Positions 17,909 through 27,120 of a stretch of DNA of 64,000 nucleotides are shown piece by piece. A model generated the notes under the pieces. It did not search any database. It was given only the letters and a program-made list of their open reading frames with translations, and was not told the origin of the DNA. Each line of letters opens with the position of its first letter. Position 1 is the first letter of the stretch. The position numbers and the translations under genes are program-made. The DNA is taken from assembly GCA_026627385.1 (NCBI GenBank), contig JAPNUR010000013.1:1-64000 (forward strand). Reading direction: 5' to 3'. The stretch comes from Bacillota bacterium (lineage in GTDB: Bacteria > Bacillota > Sulfobacillia > Sulfobacillales > Sulfobacillaceae).

Positions 17909-18999
17909 GCGCCGTCGGGGTGGTCCATGGCCCGCGCATCTGGCTTATGGCCGAGCGAAGCGAGGCGCCGACGCCGCGCCGGCGGCAACGGGCCCGTGAA
18001 CAAGGGCAGGGGTGGTTTAGCCCCGATTTTCAAGCGGCGTTGGCGCTGCTGGTGGCGGTTGCCATTTTGCGGTGGTACCTTCCGTACAGTGGACGACAGC
18101 TGGAGGCGATGGAAGCCGCAATCCTCTCCTTAAGCACAGGACCTGATTTTGCTGTGACGTGGTACAGCGCGCTTCAAGTAGCGGCGGTGGCGCTGATTCG
18201 CGCCTTGGTTCCCATTGCCTTGCCCGTGGCAGGTGCTGGCGTGGCAGCCTCTTTGGTGCAAAATGGCGTTCGGCTTAACGTGGCGCGGCTGACCCCCAAT
18301 TTGGGGCGGATCGACCCTTTGTCCGGCTTGCAACGACTTTTTTCGACGCAAAGTTTGTGGCTCTTGGCCAAAGGGTTTCTCAAGATGGCCATCATTGGCG
18401 TTGCCGTGGGCGTGGCGGTGGCTGGGCAGCTGCGAACTTATGCGGAACTTCTTATGATGCCGCTAGGCACCGCACTCAGCGAATCAAAAACGCTGCTGAC
18501 CGGGGTGTTGATGCGTGCGGCGGCCGCCTTCTTTCTCATTGGCGTGTTGGATGCCGCCTATCAGTACTACACATTCCAGCAAAGCTTGCGCATGTCGCAC
18601 GAGGAAGTGCGCGATGAGCTCAAGGAATTAGAAGGCGATCCAAAAATTCGCGGGCGCCGCCGCCAGATGCACCGTAAGCTCATTCAAACCGGGTTAAGCG
18701 AGGTCAAAAATGCGACCGTGGTCATCACCAATCCGACGCACTACGCGGTGGCGCTCAAATGGGATGACCGAGTGATGAGCGCGCCTTTGGTGGCTGCCAA
18801 GGGGGCGGACGATGTGGCTCTGGCCATTCGCGAGTTGGCTTACCAGCATTTCATTCCGGTGGTGGAAAATCCGCCACTCGCACAATCGCTGTACTTGGTG
18901 CCCTTAGGCGCTCCGATCCGTGAAGAGCACTACCAGGCGGTGGCGGAGATTCTCGCCTTTATTATCCGCCGCAAGCGCGGGGGGTGGCAGGAGTCGTGA
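17905..18999 (+). CDS. flhB: Flagellar export switch protein FlhB
   Basis: This 364-residue protein has the N-terminal AERSEAPTPRRRQRAREQGQ signature, four membrane helices and the cytoplasmic autocleavage domain with the NPTH motif (VVITNPTHYAVALKWDD), cut between Asn and Pro. KGADDVALAIRELAYQHFIPVVENPPLAQSLY follows as expected. It switches export specificity from rod/hook to filament subunits. An in-frame start further upstream would lie within fliR, and the ATGA overlap supports 17905. Confidence 0.97.
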   Translation: MSAVGVVHGPRIWLMAERSEAPTPRRRQRAREQGQGWFSPDFQAALALLVAVAILRWYLPYSGRQLEAMEAAILSLSTGPDFAVTWYSALQVAAVALIRALVPIALPVAGAGVAASLVQNGVRLNVARLTPNLGRIDPLSGLQRLFSTQSLWLLAKGFLKMAIIGVAVGVAVAGQLRTYAELLMMPLGTALSESKTLLTGVLMRAAAAFFLIGVLDAAYQYYTFQQSLRMSHEEVRDELKELEGDPKIRGRRRQMHRKLIQTGLSEVKNATVVITNPTHYAVALKWDDRVMSAPLVAAKGADDVALAIRELAYQHFIPVVENPPLAQSLYLVPLGAPIREEHYQAVAEILAFIIRRKRGGWQES

Positions 19000-19001
19000 C
19001 C

Positions 19002-21032
19002 GTGCGCACGCTCTTAAGAGAGGGCTTTGTTCCTGTGGCCGCCATCATTGCGGTGCTCATGCTGGTCATCCCGGTGCCTCCCTGGGTGCTTGATTTCTTC
19101 CTGCTGGTCAACATCGCGTTATCGGTTACAGTGTTGGTGAGCACCATGTTTATCGACCAGGTCCTGGATCTCTCGGTGTTTCCATCCCTGTTGCTGCTGA
19201 CCACGCTATTTCGCTTGGCCCTGGAAGTCACGGCCACTCGCCTCATCCTGCTGGAGGGTGACCCAGGCGCGGTGATTGAGACGTTTGGCCGGCTGGTGGT
19301 CGGCAACAATGTGGTGGTCGGGATTATCATTTTCATTATTCTGATTGTCATTCAGTTTTTAGTCATTACCCGCGGGGCGGAGCGGGTGTCGGAGGTGGCC
19401 GCGCGCTTTACGCTGGATGCCATGCCCGGCAAACAAATGGCGGTGGACGCGGAGCTGAATGCCGGCCTTATCAAAGAAGACGAGGCTCGTCGCCGGCGCC
19501 AGGATATTGAGCGGGAAGCGGATTTTTACGGTGCCATGGACGGCGCCTCCAAGTTTGTGCGCGGCGACGCCATTGCCGGGATTGTCATCGTGCTGATTAA
19601 CATTATCGGCGGCCTCATCATTGGTTTGGTGGAACGGCACATGAGTCTTGGCGCGGCCGCCAGCACCTATACGATTTTGACTGTCGGTGAGGGGCTCACG
19701 ACGCAGATTCCGGCCCTGTTGCTGTCCACCTCGACGGGGATTTTAGTCACCCGTTCCGGCGCTACCGGCAGCACCCTCAACCGCGATGTGCTAGCGCAGC
19801 TGACGGCCTTGCCGCGGGTGCTCTACATCGTGGCGGTGGTCTTGGGCCTCTTAGCCATCCTTGGCATTCCCCCACTGATCCCGCTCTTGTTGGGTGCCGC
19901 CTCTTTTTACCTGGCCTGGCGATTAGATCAGGCCCAAAAGAAGGAAAAAGCCGCGCAGGAAGAGAAGAAGCGTGTCGATAGCGAAAATCAGAAAAATCGA
20001 CCGGAATCGGCACTCAGCTTAATTGGCAGTGACCCGATTGAACTTGAGGTGGGGGTGGGCTTGGTGCCCTTAGTGGGCGGACAAGCGGGCCGGGATTTGC
20101 GCGACCGCATTGCCGCCTTGCGACGACAGATTACCGCGGAATTGGGCTTGGTGGTGCCCCCGATTCGGGTGCGGGATAATTTGGAGTTAGGCCTCAACCA
20201 GTACCGCATTCGCATTCGCGGGGCGGAGGTGGCGCTGGCTGAAGTGCGCCCGGATCGCTTTTTAGCGATGGGCGGCGGCGATTTGGGCATTGAGAATGCC
20301 GTCCCTACCCAAGACCCGGTGTTTGGGGTGCCGGCGTTTTGGATTCGCGAGGATTCGCGGCAGCGGGCGGAAATGGCGGGGGCGACGGTGATCGATCCCG
20401 GCTCGGTCATGGTCACCCACTTGGCTGAGGTGATTCGCCGCCACGCGTGGGAAATCATTGGACGGCAGGACGTGAAGCTCTTAATTGATCACGTGCGCAC
20501 CACGCATCCGGTGGTGGTGCAGGAGCTCATCCCGGACTTGTTGAGTTTAGGCGAGGTGCAGCGGGTGTTGTCGAATCTCTTGCGGGAGCGCGTCTCGATT
20601 CGAGATTTACCGACAATTTTAGAGGCGTTGGCGGATCGCGCGCGCACCACGCACGATATCGATGTGCTGACTGAAGCCGCACGGCAAGCGGTGGGCCGGC
20701 AGATTACGCGCCGCTTGATGCGCCAAGGGGTATTGCACGCGTTAGTGCTGTCCCCGGAAGTGGAGGCGGAAATCCGAAACGCGATTGAACATACTGATCA
20801 GGGCAACTATTTGAACCTCGACCCGGCTAAGGCCCAACGCCTCTTTCAAAGTATCCGCGATTCGCTCAAAAACCTGCCAGAAGGGGCGCCCCCGACCATT
20901 ATTACGTCGCCCGTGGTGCGCATGTATTTGAAACGGTTGACTGAACGCATGTGGCGCGACCTGGCCGTACTGTCCTATGCCGAATTGGCCAGCGACATCG
21001 CAGTCAAGACCGTGGGGGTGGTGTCCATATGA
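19002..21032 (+). CDS. flhA: Flagellar export ring protein FlhA
   Basis: This 676-residue protein has the eight-helix membrane domain with the characteristic TTLFRLALEVTATRLILLEGDPG and RGAERVSEVAARFTLDAMPGKQMAVDAELNAGLI segments, then a large cytoplasmic domain ending near VVRMYLKRLTERMWRDLAVLSYAEL. It forms the nonameric ring that docks substrate-chaperone complexes. The GTG at 19002 has AGGAG eight bases ahead. A GTG at 18996 overlapping flhB (GTGA) and one at 18984 are alternatives. The end overlaps flhF in ATGA. Confidence 0.97.
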   Translation: MRTLLREGFVPVAAIIAVLMLVIPVPPWVLDFFLLVNIALSVTVLVSTMFIDQVLDLSVFPSLLLLTTLFRLALEVTATRLILLEGDPGAVIETFGRLVVGNNVVVGIIIFIILIVIQFLVITRGAERVSEVAARFTLDAMPGKQMAVDAELNAGLIKEDEARRRRQDIEREADFYGAMDGASKFVRGDAIAGIVIVLINIIGGLIIGLVERHMSLGAAASTYTILTVGEGLTTQIPALLLSTSTGILVTRSGATGSTLNRDVLAQLTALPRVLYIVAVVLGLLAILGIPPLIPLLLGAASFYLAWRLDQAQKKEKAAQEEKKRVDSENQKNRPESALSLIGSDPIELEVGVGLVPLVGGQAGRDLRDRIAALRRQITAELGLVVPPIRVRDNLELGLNQYRIRIRGAEVALAEVRPDRFLAMGGGDLGIENAVPTQDPVFGVPAFWIREDSRQRAEMAGATVIDPGSVMVTHLAEVIRRHAWEIIGRQDVKLLIDHVRTTHPVVVQELIPDLLSLGEVQRVLSNLLRERVSIRDLPTILEALADRARTTHDIDVLTEAARQAVGRQITRRLMRQGVLHALVLSPEVEAEIRNAIEHTDQGNYLNLDPAKAQRLFQSIRDSLKNLPEGAPPTIITSPVVRMYLKRLTERMWRDLAVLSYAELASDIAVKTVGVVSI

Positions 21033-22153
21033 TTGTCAAGCGCTTCACCGGTCGTACGGCGGAGGAAGCTTTGGCCCGGGCTAAATGGGAGCTGGGGGAT
21101 GACGCCATTGTTCTGTCCTCCGGTAAGGCCCGCGAGCACTGGTGGAAGTTTTGGGAAAGCGGGTTTCAAGTCTTAGTGGCCACAGACTACACCCGGCGCA
21201 CCAGCGCGCGGCCCGCCGAAGAGGCGGCTCAGACCACAGTGGCACGTTCGGATAGCGACGGAGCTCACCGAGACGAACCGCCGCGGCCGGCACTGTTCAA
21301 AGAGGATGGGCGTTGGGAGGAGGTGATTCGCCTTCTTCAGGGGTTAGGCCAGCGCCTGGATCGCCTCGAAGGCGAGCAGAACGAGGCGGTGGTGGAGGGC
21401 CGCGAATGGTTAATGCGGCGTGGGTTTAACGAACTGTGGGCACTGAAATTAGCGTCCGCTGGGCAAAAGTACCGGGAGGAAGAAGCGCGCGACATTCCCA
21501 TGCGGGATGCGGTGCGACAGGCGCTCTTAGAGTTGCTTCACCCACCTGAGCCTATTGCCTTGGCGGAACCGGCCACGGTGCTCTTTATTGGCCCGACGGG
21601 GTCGGGCAAGACGACGACCATTGCCAAATTAGCAGCCTATTGCCATTTGGAGCGGAAAAAATCGGTGCTATTAATTTCGACCGACACCTTCCGAGTGGCC
21701 GCGGCAGAGCAGTTAAAGACCTATGCCGATATTATTGGCGTGCCTTTTCGAGTGGCATTGCGGCCCCAGGAGATTCCCGAGATCCTCAAGGAGCGCAACC
21801 ATGACGTGGTGCTGATTGATACCGCAGGCCACAGCTTTAACCATGCGCTGTACATGGCGGAAATTCGCACCATTGCCGAGTTGTCGGGCGCCAACGACGT
21901 GGAGCTCGTATTGCCTGCGACCATGGATCCGGAATTGTTGTTGGAAACGGCGCTCAAATTTGGCGATGGGTTGAATCCCAAAATTTGCGCCACCAAAGTG
22001 GACGAGGTGCGCTATCCCGGGGCAATCCTGAGTGCCGCGCTCACCTTGGGCTGGCCATTGTCTTACATCACCGATGGTCAGAACGTACCGGACGATATTC
22101 AGGTGGCGTTTCCCGAGTCTCTGGTCAACCTCTTGGAGGGGGGGACGGCTTAA
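21029..22153 (+). CDS. flhF: SRP-type GTPase FlhF
   Basis: This 374-residue protein starts with the FlhF B-domain (MIVKRFTGRTAEEALARAKWELGDDAIVLSS), then the N-domain, then the GTPase domain. The GTPase domain has the P-loop GPTGSGKTTTIAKLAAYC, TDTFRVAAAEQLKTYADIIGVP, the DTAGHS switch II motif, and TKVDEVRYPGAILSAALTLGWPLSYITDGQNVPDDI. FlhF recruits flagellar components to the site of assembly. It overlaps flhA (ATGA) and is followed without gap by flhG. Confidence 0.95.
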   Translation: MIVKRFTGRTAEEALARAKWELGDDAIVLSSGKAREHWWKFWESGFQVLVATDYTRRTSARPAEEAAQTTVARSDSDGAHRDEPPRPALFKEDGRWEEVIRLLQGLGQRLDRLEGEQNEAVVEGREWLMRRGFNELWALKLASAGQKYREEEARDIPMRDAVRQALLELLHPPEPIALAEPATVLFIGPTGSGKTTTIAKLAAYCHLERKKSVLLISTDTFRVAAAEQLKTYADIIGVPFRVALRPQEIPEILKERNHDVVLIDTAGHSFNHALYMAEIRTIAELSGANDVELVLPATMDPELLLETALKFGDGLNPKICATKVDEVRYPGAILSAALTLGWPLSYITDGQNVPDDIQVAFPESLVNLLEGGTA

Positions 22154-23065
22154 ATGGCCAATCAAGGTGATGCGTTGCGCCATTGGGTGCGGGCCAAAAC
22201 GGACGAAGCCACGCGTGAGGTGCTCAGCCAGCGGTTGGAGGGTACCCGGGTGCTGGCGGTGACGTCGGGCAAAGGGGGCGTGGGGAAATCCAGTTTGGTG
22301 TTAAATTTGGCCTTGGCGCTGGCTGACCAAAAGCAGCGTGTGGTTATTCTCGACGCAGATTTGGGTTTGGCCAATATCAATATTATGCTAGGATATGAAC
22401 CCCTTTATACGTTGTGGGATGTGGTCGAAAAGCGGGTGTCGCTGAGGCAGACGGTGGAGGTGGGGCCAAACAACATCCACATTATTCCTGGCGGATCCGG
22501 GGTTACCGAGCTGGCGCGCTTGGATGCCGTGGAAATTCATCACATCATTGATGCATTCCACGAGCTGGAACGGGATTATGATTGGCTCTTGATCGATACG
22601 GGTGCCGGCATTGCTGACAGTGTGCTGGCGTTTGTCCTTGCCGCGGACGAAGCGTTGGTGGTGACCAATCCGGAGCCGACGGCAATGGCGGACGCGTACG
22701 GGCTCATCAAGGCGGTCTGGGAACAAGACGGGCAGGTCTCCTTGAAGTTGGTGATGAATCGCACTAAGACGCGCGATCAGGGGGTGCGTCTGGGCAACCG
22801 ACTCGCGGATCTGGCCCAGAAAGCGCTCGGGCAGTCCGTCGAATTTATCGGCCAGGTGATGGACGATCCCGTGGTGGCCCGGGCGATCGTGAAACAGGAG
22901 CCCTTTTTGACCGCGTACCCGCACAGCGAAGCCGCTCATGATGTGAAATCGCTGGCGGATCGCTTGTTAAATCGTGTGCCACCCCCGCGCCGGGGCGGGT
23001 GGGGGGCGTTTGTCCGGCGCTTGCTGGAAAATTGGCCGCGCGATATCAGTCAGGATCGCCGCTAA
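22154..23065 (+). CDS. flhG: MinD-like ATPase FlhG (YlxH)
   Basis: This 303-residue ParA/MinD-family ATPase has the deviant Walker A (VTSGKGGVGKSSLVLNLALALA), switch I DADLGLANINIMLG, and Walker B LLIDTGAGIADSVLAFVLAADEALVVTNPEPTAMADAYGLIK. The N-terminal extension (ANQGDALRHWVR) has the DQA-like sequence that stimulates FlhF GTPase activity in related pairs. FlhG controls flagellar number and position with FlhF. A basic, Trp-rich C-terminal tail (PPPRRGGWGAFVRRLLENW) probably binds membrane. Confidence 0.95.
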   Translation: MANQGDALRHWVRAKTDEATREVLSQRLEGTRVLAVTSGKGGVGKSSLVLNLALALADQKQRVVILDADLGLANINIMLGYEPLYTLWDVVEKRVSLRQTVEVGPNNIHIIPGGSGVTELARLDAVEIHHIIDAFHELERDYDWLLIDTGAGIADSVLAFVLAADEALVVTNPEPTAMADAYGLIKAVWEQDGQVSLKLVMNRTKTRDQGVRLGNRLADLAQKALGQSVEFIGQVMDDPVVARAIVKQEPFLTAYPHSEAAHDVKSLADRLLNRVPPPRRGGWGAFVRRLLENWPRDISQDRR

Positions 23066-23099
23066 CAGCGGGGATTGTACCACGGAAGGAGGGAAGCCG

Positions 23100-23825
23100 G
23101 TGGATGCCTTATACATTGGGGCGTCAGGTATGTTAGCACAAAATCAATCGCTGGCCTTAATTGCGGACAATCTCGCCAACAGCCAGTCCCCTGGCTATTT
23201 GGCGACCGTGGGGACCTTTGTGGCATTTCCCAGCGGTACCGTCCTGAGAACCGGTCCCCTGCCCGGTGTGATTGGCCAAAGTTCGGCAGGCGTGGCTCTC
23301 ACCTCGGAGATTAATACGCGCGCCAGCGACATTGAACCGACCGCTAACCCGTTGGATTTTGCCATTAACGGCCCAGGGTTCTTTGTCGTCAATACCCCGA
23401 AGGGCCTCGCCTACACGCGCGATGGGCAGTTTTCCCTGGATGCGAACGGCCGGCTGGTAACCAGCCGCGGCGATTATGTGTTGGACCAAGCTGGCAAACC
23501 GATTGCACTCAACCCTGCCTTGCCTGTGAGCGTCAATAGCGCGGGCGTGATCACCCAGGGCGGGAAGGTGGTGGCCACGTTGGCGCTGACCAACTTGTCG
23601 CCCGTAAACCTGAAGGCGATTGGCAACAACTTGTATCAGGGTGGGGCGCGCCTGCCCTTTACGGGGCAAGTCGAGCAATCGGCACTGAATACGTCTAACG
23701 TGAATCTCTCGGAAGCGATGGTGCAACTCATCGATGCGGAGTCCCGGTACCAGTCGCTGACAGACGTTGTCAATGAGGAGAGCAAGCGGCTTTCGACGGC
23801 TGCGACGTTGGGGATGCTCACCTAG
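23100..23825 (+). CDS. flgF: Flagellar rod/hook-type basal-body protein (FlgF/FlgG family)
   Basis: This 241-residue protein has the N-terminal rod signature (ALYIGASGMLAQNQSLALIADNLANSQSPGYLA), the central domain with NPLDFAINGPGFFVVNTPKGLAYTRDGQFSLDANGRLV, and the C-terminal motif QVEQSALNTSNVNLSEAMVQLIDAESRYQS. Both terminal helices form the coiled coil of the rod. The GTG start has AGGAGGG about eight bases ahead. It could correspond to FlhO of Bacillus, and the choice of FlgF over FlgG is tentative. It is followed 12 bases later by a second member. Confidence 0.88.
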   Translation: MDALYIGASGMLAQNQSLALIADNLANSQSPGYLATVGTFVAFPSGTVLRTGPLPGVIGQSSAGVALTSEINTRASDIEPTANPLDFAINGPGFFVVNTPKGLAYTRDGQFSLDANGRLVTSRGDYVLDQAGKPIALNPALPVSVNSAGVITQGGKVVATLALTNLSPVNLKAIGNNLYQGGARLPFTGQVEQSALNTSNVNLSEAMVQLIDAESRYQSLTDVVNEESKRLSTAATLGMLT

Positions 23826-23837
23826 AAAGGATGTGCG

Positions 23838-24608
23838 ATGTTTTCGGTCTTAGGAATTGGTGCGAGTGGCTTGGCCACGGAAAACGATGTGCTCACCGCT
23901 GTGGCCGCCAATATTGCCAACCTTAATACCCCGGGTTATGGAAGCCAGCAACCGGAGTTGGCGAGTGGGGTGAGCACCACGGTCCGGCCCGGAGGGGCCA
24001 CCTTGTTAGGGCAAGCGTTAAATGGAGGGTTGAGCGTCAATGCGGGCGCCATGCTGGTGGGCAATACCCCGGAATTTTCGTCGGTGGTCGAACCCACCCA
24101 ACATGCGACCAACCTCGCCATTCGCGGCAATGGGTTCTTTATTGTGTCGACGCCCAATGGCCTCGCCTTTACCCGGGCGGGCCTGTTTGAAATTGATGCC
24201 GGTGGGGAACTCGTGTTGCCAGGCGGGGCAAAGCTATACCCGCCGATTTACCTGCCGCTGGGCGAAGCCTTTCGCATTTCCGCCGACGGGGTAGTGACCG
24301 CCTCAGGTCCTACCGGCAGCAAGGTGGTAGGCCAAATTAAGCTGGCGCTGATTCCCAATCCGGCCGGCTTAGTGTCTTTAGGCAACAACTTATATGGGTT
24401 GTCAGCCAATTCCGGCACGCCCATTGTCGGCAATCCCGGGCAGAATGGCACTGGCCTGCTTCAGCCGTCCGCGGTGAACCAAAGTGGCACGAGTCTCGCG
24501 CAAAGTCTGGTGAACTTGATTCAGGCGGAAACAGCCTACAGCGCTAACGCTAAGGTGATTTCCGTGGATCAGCAGGTTATCCAGTCGACGACGAACCTTC
24601 AGGTGTGA
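23838..24608 (+). CDS. flgG: Flagellar rod protein of the FlgG family
   Basis: This 256-residue protein is a paralogue of its upstream neighbour. It has LGIGASGLATENDVLTAVAANIANLNTPGYGS at the N-terminus, HATNLAIRGNGFFIVSTPNGLAFTRAGLFEIDAGGEL in the middle and QPSAVNQSGTSLAQSLVNLIQAETAYSANAKVISV at the end. FlgG builds the distal rod. AAAGGATG precedes the ATG. The last 32 bases overlap the 3' end of the convergent transglycosylase gene. It could equally be the FlhP counterpart. Confidence 0.88.
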   Translation: MFSVLGIGASGLATENDVLTAVAANIANLNTPGYGSQQPELASGVSTTVRPGGATLLGQALNGGLSVNAGAMLVGNTPEFSSVVEPTQHATNLAIRGNGFFIVSTPNGLAFTRAGLFEIDAGGELVLPGGAKLYPPIYLPLGEAFRISADGVVTASGPTGSKVVGQIKLALIPNPAGLVSLGNNLYGLSANSGTPIVGNPGQNGTGLLQPSAVNQSGTSLAQSLVNLIQAETAYSANAKVISVDQQVIQSTTNLQV

Positions 24609-25161
24609 GACGGGGGGTGGCGTAGGCTTGGTACTGGGCCAGCACCTCTTTGACGTATTGCTCAGTTTGCGCGTAGGGCGGGATGCCGCCATACGCTTCG
24701 ACGGCGCCGGGGCCAGCGTTGTATGCCGCGAGGGCTAAGGAGAGATTGTGCCCAAATTGGTTGAGGAGCGTTTTGAGGTACTCGGCTCCGCCTAACGCAT
24801 TTTGCCAGGTGTTGTCGGGATTGACACCGAGAGCTTCGGCCGTGGTGGGCATGAGTTGCATGAGCCCTATCGCACCCGCAGCACTCACGGCGTTGGGGTT
24901 GAGCCCCGATTCGACGGATGCCACCGCGGTTAACAACGCGGGCGAGAGGCCTGTGGCGGCGGCCGCCGCGTGAATCGCATCGGCGACGCTCCCTGTTTGA
25001 GGTAAAGGCGCGCTTTCAGCCCGGGAACTTGAGGTCAGGGGCGCCATGAGGGACGAAAAATTAGCCACGGGGTTGTTCGTCTGGCTGAGCGAGGACGCGG
25101 CAAAGGGCGCCAGCAATTCTTCAAAGATGATGTTCAATGCCCAAAGGAGGTAGGTGTCCAT
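24577..25161 (-). CDS. SLT-type lytic transglycosylase
   Basis: This 194-residue protein has a linker-rich N-terminal half (about 70 residues, Ser/Thr/Pro-rich) and a C-terminal transglycosylase domain: LTAVASVESGLNPNAVSAAGAIGLMQLMPTTAEALGVNP with the catalytic Glu in VESG, then ALAAYNAGPGAVEAYGGIPPYAQTEQYVKEV. It cuts peptidoglycan, and its place inside the flagellar cluster suggests local wall opening for the rod, as FlgJ does elsewhere. There is no classical signal peptide, so export through the flagellar apparatus is possible. The ATG at 25161 has GGAGG upstream at slightly long spacing. Confidence 0.85.
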   Translation of the reverse strand: MDTYLLWALNIIFEELLAPFAASSLSQTNNPVANFSSLMAPLTSSSRAESAPLPQTGSVADAIHAAAAATGLSPALLTAVASVESGLNPNAVSAAGAIGLMQLMPTTAEALGVNPDNTWQNALGGAEYLKTLLNQFGHNLSLALAAYNAGPGAVEAYGGIPPYAQTEQYVKEVLAQYQAYATPRLTPEGSSSTG

Positions 25162-25250
25162 GGTGATTTGTCGCCTCCACATGTAGTGTAGTCGATGGCG
25201 CCACCGCTACTCTACTTTTGACGACATATTTCTCTAAAGAGGGGACCCCG

Positions 25251-25727
25251 TTGAAGAAAATTTTGGTGTACCTGGTAACGTTTATTGTAGGTTTAGCCGC
25301 CGGCGCCGCCGGCATCGTCTTTTTAGAGCCGTCCTTGTTAAGCCATACGCCCGCGCCCATTGTTGAAGCGGTGCCGTTTAACCCGAAAACCGCCGTGTCG
25401 GTTACCGAAAGCGACATTCAGAGCAACCTGGCGGGCATTGGCCATTACGTCAGCTTTGATCTCGAGTTTCAAGTCATGCCTCAGGCCCTCACGGCCGCGG
25501 GCGGGTCGGTGGCGGGGGCTGCCGGAGGCTCGGGCACGGGCTCGCCGGTGTTGGACGCCAAGATCCGTAACCAACTCATTGCCCTCGCCCGTTCAACCAC
25601 CTATGGCGAATTGACGAGTTCCGGCGGCTTGACCGTCTTTAAGGACGAAGTGTCAGAGATTTTGCAGTCCATTTTTGGGCCCGATACCGTGGGCAACATT
25701 TACTTCTCTGATCTCTTAACGCAATAG
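25251..25727 (+). CDS. fliL: Flagellar basal-body-associated protein FliL
   Basis: This 158-residue protein has one N-terminal membrane helix (ILVYLVTFIVGLAAGAAGIVFL), an extracytoplasmic domain with the FliL pattern (YVSFDLEFQV then KIRNQLIALARSTTYGELTSSGGLTVFKDEVSEILQSI) and a C-terminal strand IYFSDLLTQ matching the family ending. FliL surrounds the stator units. A TTG start was chosen because GAGGGG lies six bases ahead. It is divergent from the transglycosylase and begins the fliL-fliM-fliN unit. Confidence 0.88.
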   Translation: MKKILVYLVTFIVGLAAGAAGIVFLEPSLLSHTPAPIVEAVPFNPKTAVSVTESDIQSNLAGIGHYVSFDLEFQVMPQALTAAGGSVAGAAGGSGTGSPVLDAKIRNQLIALARSTTYGELTSSGGLTVFKDEVSEILQSIFGPDTVGNIYFSDLLTQ

Positions 25728-25789
25728 GGCAGGAGATTCGTTAAGGAAAGCCGAATAGTGTCGAAAACGGGATCAGGTGGTGAAAGGGA

Positions 25790-26698
25790 ATGGGATTAGT
25801 GCGCGAGCAGCGTGCGGTGCGCCCCTACGACTTTCAGCGCCCGCATCAACTGAGCCGCAGTCAGTTGGATGCCATGACCTCGGTGATTGCCCCCTTTTGG
25901 CGCAGTGCGGCCAATACCCTGTCCGCATATTTGCGCACGCCTGTGCAGTTGCAGCAATTTAGCCTCGTGCAAATTCCCTATGAGGAGATGCTGCAATCCA
26001 TCCACGTTCCCGCAGTGCTGGGGGTCTTTGGAGCCGATCCGCTCCCGGGGGCTGCCCTCTTAGAATGCGCGCCTTCGGTGGCTTTGGCGATGATTGATCG
26101 GGCGCTTGGGGGGCAGGGCCTCAGTGCGGTGCCACCGCGGCGTCTCTCGGAAATCGAATTTACGATTATGCGCCGCATCTTTGACCGGGTTTTGGGGATT
26201 TACAAGGACATTGTGGCGCCGATGATGGAGATTCATCCGCGGATTACCAGCATGGAACATAACCCGGCGTTTACGCAAATTGCGGGGGAGGGCGATTTGG
26301 TGGTGGTGGCCCGGCAGCACTTAAGCCTGGACGCCAACCGTGGCCAAATGATGATGGTCTGGCCCTACGTCAATATCGTGCCGATTGCCGAGGCCGCGGT
26401 GCGGGCGCAGCTCATCCGCGACGGGGCGCTGGCCAATGTGGAGGTAAAGGCGGAAGAGATGAAGCGCCACGTGCAGTCGGCGCCGGTTCGCGGAAGTGTT
26501 ATTTTGGGAAAGACTGAGCTCACGCTGGGGGAATTTGAGCAATTGAAGGTGGGGGATGCGGTGGTGCTCAAAAACCGCTACGATCAACCGCTCACCTTGC
26601 GTCTGTCCAATCGTGACAAGTTCTTGGTGCTGCCTGGCCGGAGCCGCGGGCGGCTGGCGGTTCGCGTGATCTCGCGCAACGAGGAGGAGGAGTCATAA
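25790..26698 (+). CDS. fliM: Flagellar motor switch protein FliM
   Basis: This 302-residue protein has the FliM middle domain (RPYDFQRPHQLSRSQLDAMTSVIAPFWRSAANTLSAYLRTPVQLQ, then ALAMIDRALGGQGLSAVPPRRLSEIEFTIMRRIFDRVLGIYKDI) and a C-terminal SpoA domain (GSVILGKTELTLGEFEQLKVGDAVVLKNRYDQPLTLRLSNRDKFLVLPGRSRGRLAVRV). The usual CheY-P-binding LSQ.EID N-terminal motif is not present and the N-terminus is very short, so direct CheY binding may be reduced or take place elsewhere. TAATG overlap with fliN. Confidence 0.93.
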   Translation: MGLVREQRAVRPYDFQRPHQLSRSQLDAMTSVIAPFWRSAANTLSAYLRTPVQLQQFSLVQIPYEEMLQSIHVPAVLGVFGADPLPGAALLECAPSVALAMIDRALGGQGLSAVPPRRLSEIEFTIMRRIFDRVLGIYKDIVAPMMEIHPRITSMEHNPAFTQIAGEGDLVVVARQHLSLDANRGQMMMVWPYVNIVPIAEAAVRAQLIRDGALANVEVKAEEMKRHVQSAPVRGSVILGKTELTLGEFEQLKVGDAVVLKNRYDQPLTLRLSNRDKFLVLPGRSRGRLAVRVISRNEEEES

Positions 26699-27120
26699 TG
26701 GCCAAGAAAGCGTCGCGCTTGACCGCCGAAGAGATTCAAGCGCTGGTGGATGCCACGGAGTCGGCTGCCCCCGATCTGGAGGAGGCTCCGGTAGAGGTCA
26801 AAAAAGTGGAGTTCGTGGAATTGGATGATGCAGAGACGAGCCGCTCGCGGACACCGGGACCCGTCGACTTTGTATTTGACGTGCCGATGACGGTGGAGGC
26901 GGTGCTGGGCACCACCGAACTCACGGTCCGGGAAGTCTTGGAGGTGGGGCCGGGATCCGTGATTGAGCTTGATCGGGCGTACGGCGAGCCGGTTGACCTC
27001 TATTTGAACGGGCGCTTGGTGGCCCGCGGCGACGTTGTCATTATTGGTGATAACTTTGGGGTCAAAATTACCGAGATTTTGGTGTCGGGCCAGGACCTGG
27101 GGGCGCCTTCGGCGTCGTGA
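26698..27120 (+). CDS. fliN: Flagellar motor switch protein FliN
   Basis: This 140-residue protein has about 55 residues of acidic linker (ESAAPDLEEAPVEVKKVEFVELDD) and then the SpoA domain VPMTVEAVLGTTELTVREVLEVGPGSVIELDRAYGEPVDLYLNGRLVARGDVVIIGDNFGVKITEIL. It forms the lower C-ring with FliM. It lacks the CheC-type phosphatase domain that makes FliY, which many Firmicutes use instead. Its last 53 bases overlap the 3' end of csrA on the other strand. Confidence 0.95.
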   Translation: MAKKASRLTAEEIQALVDATESAAPDLEEAPVEVKKVEFVELDDAETSRSRTPGPVDFVFDVPMTVEAVLGTTELTVREVLEVGPGSVIELDRAYGEPVDLYLNGRLVARGDVVIIGDNFGVKITEILVSGQDLGAPSAS

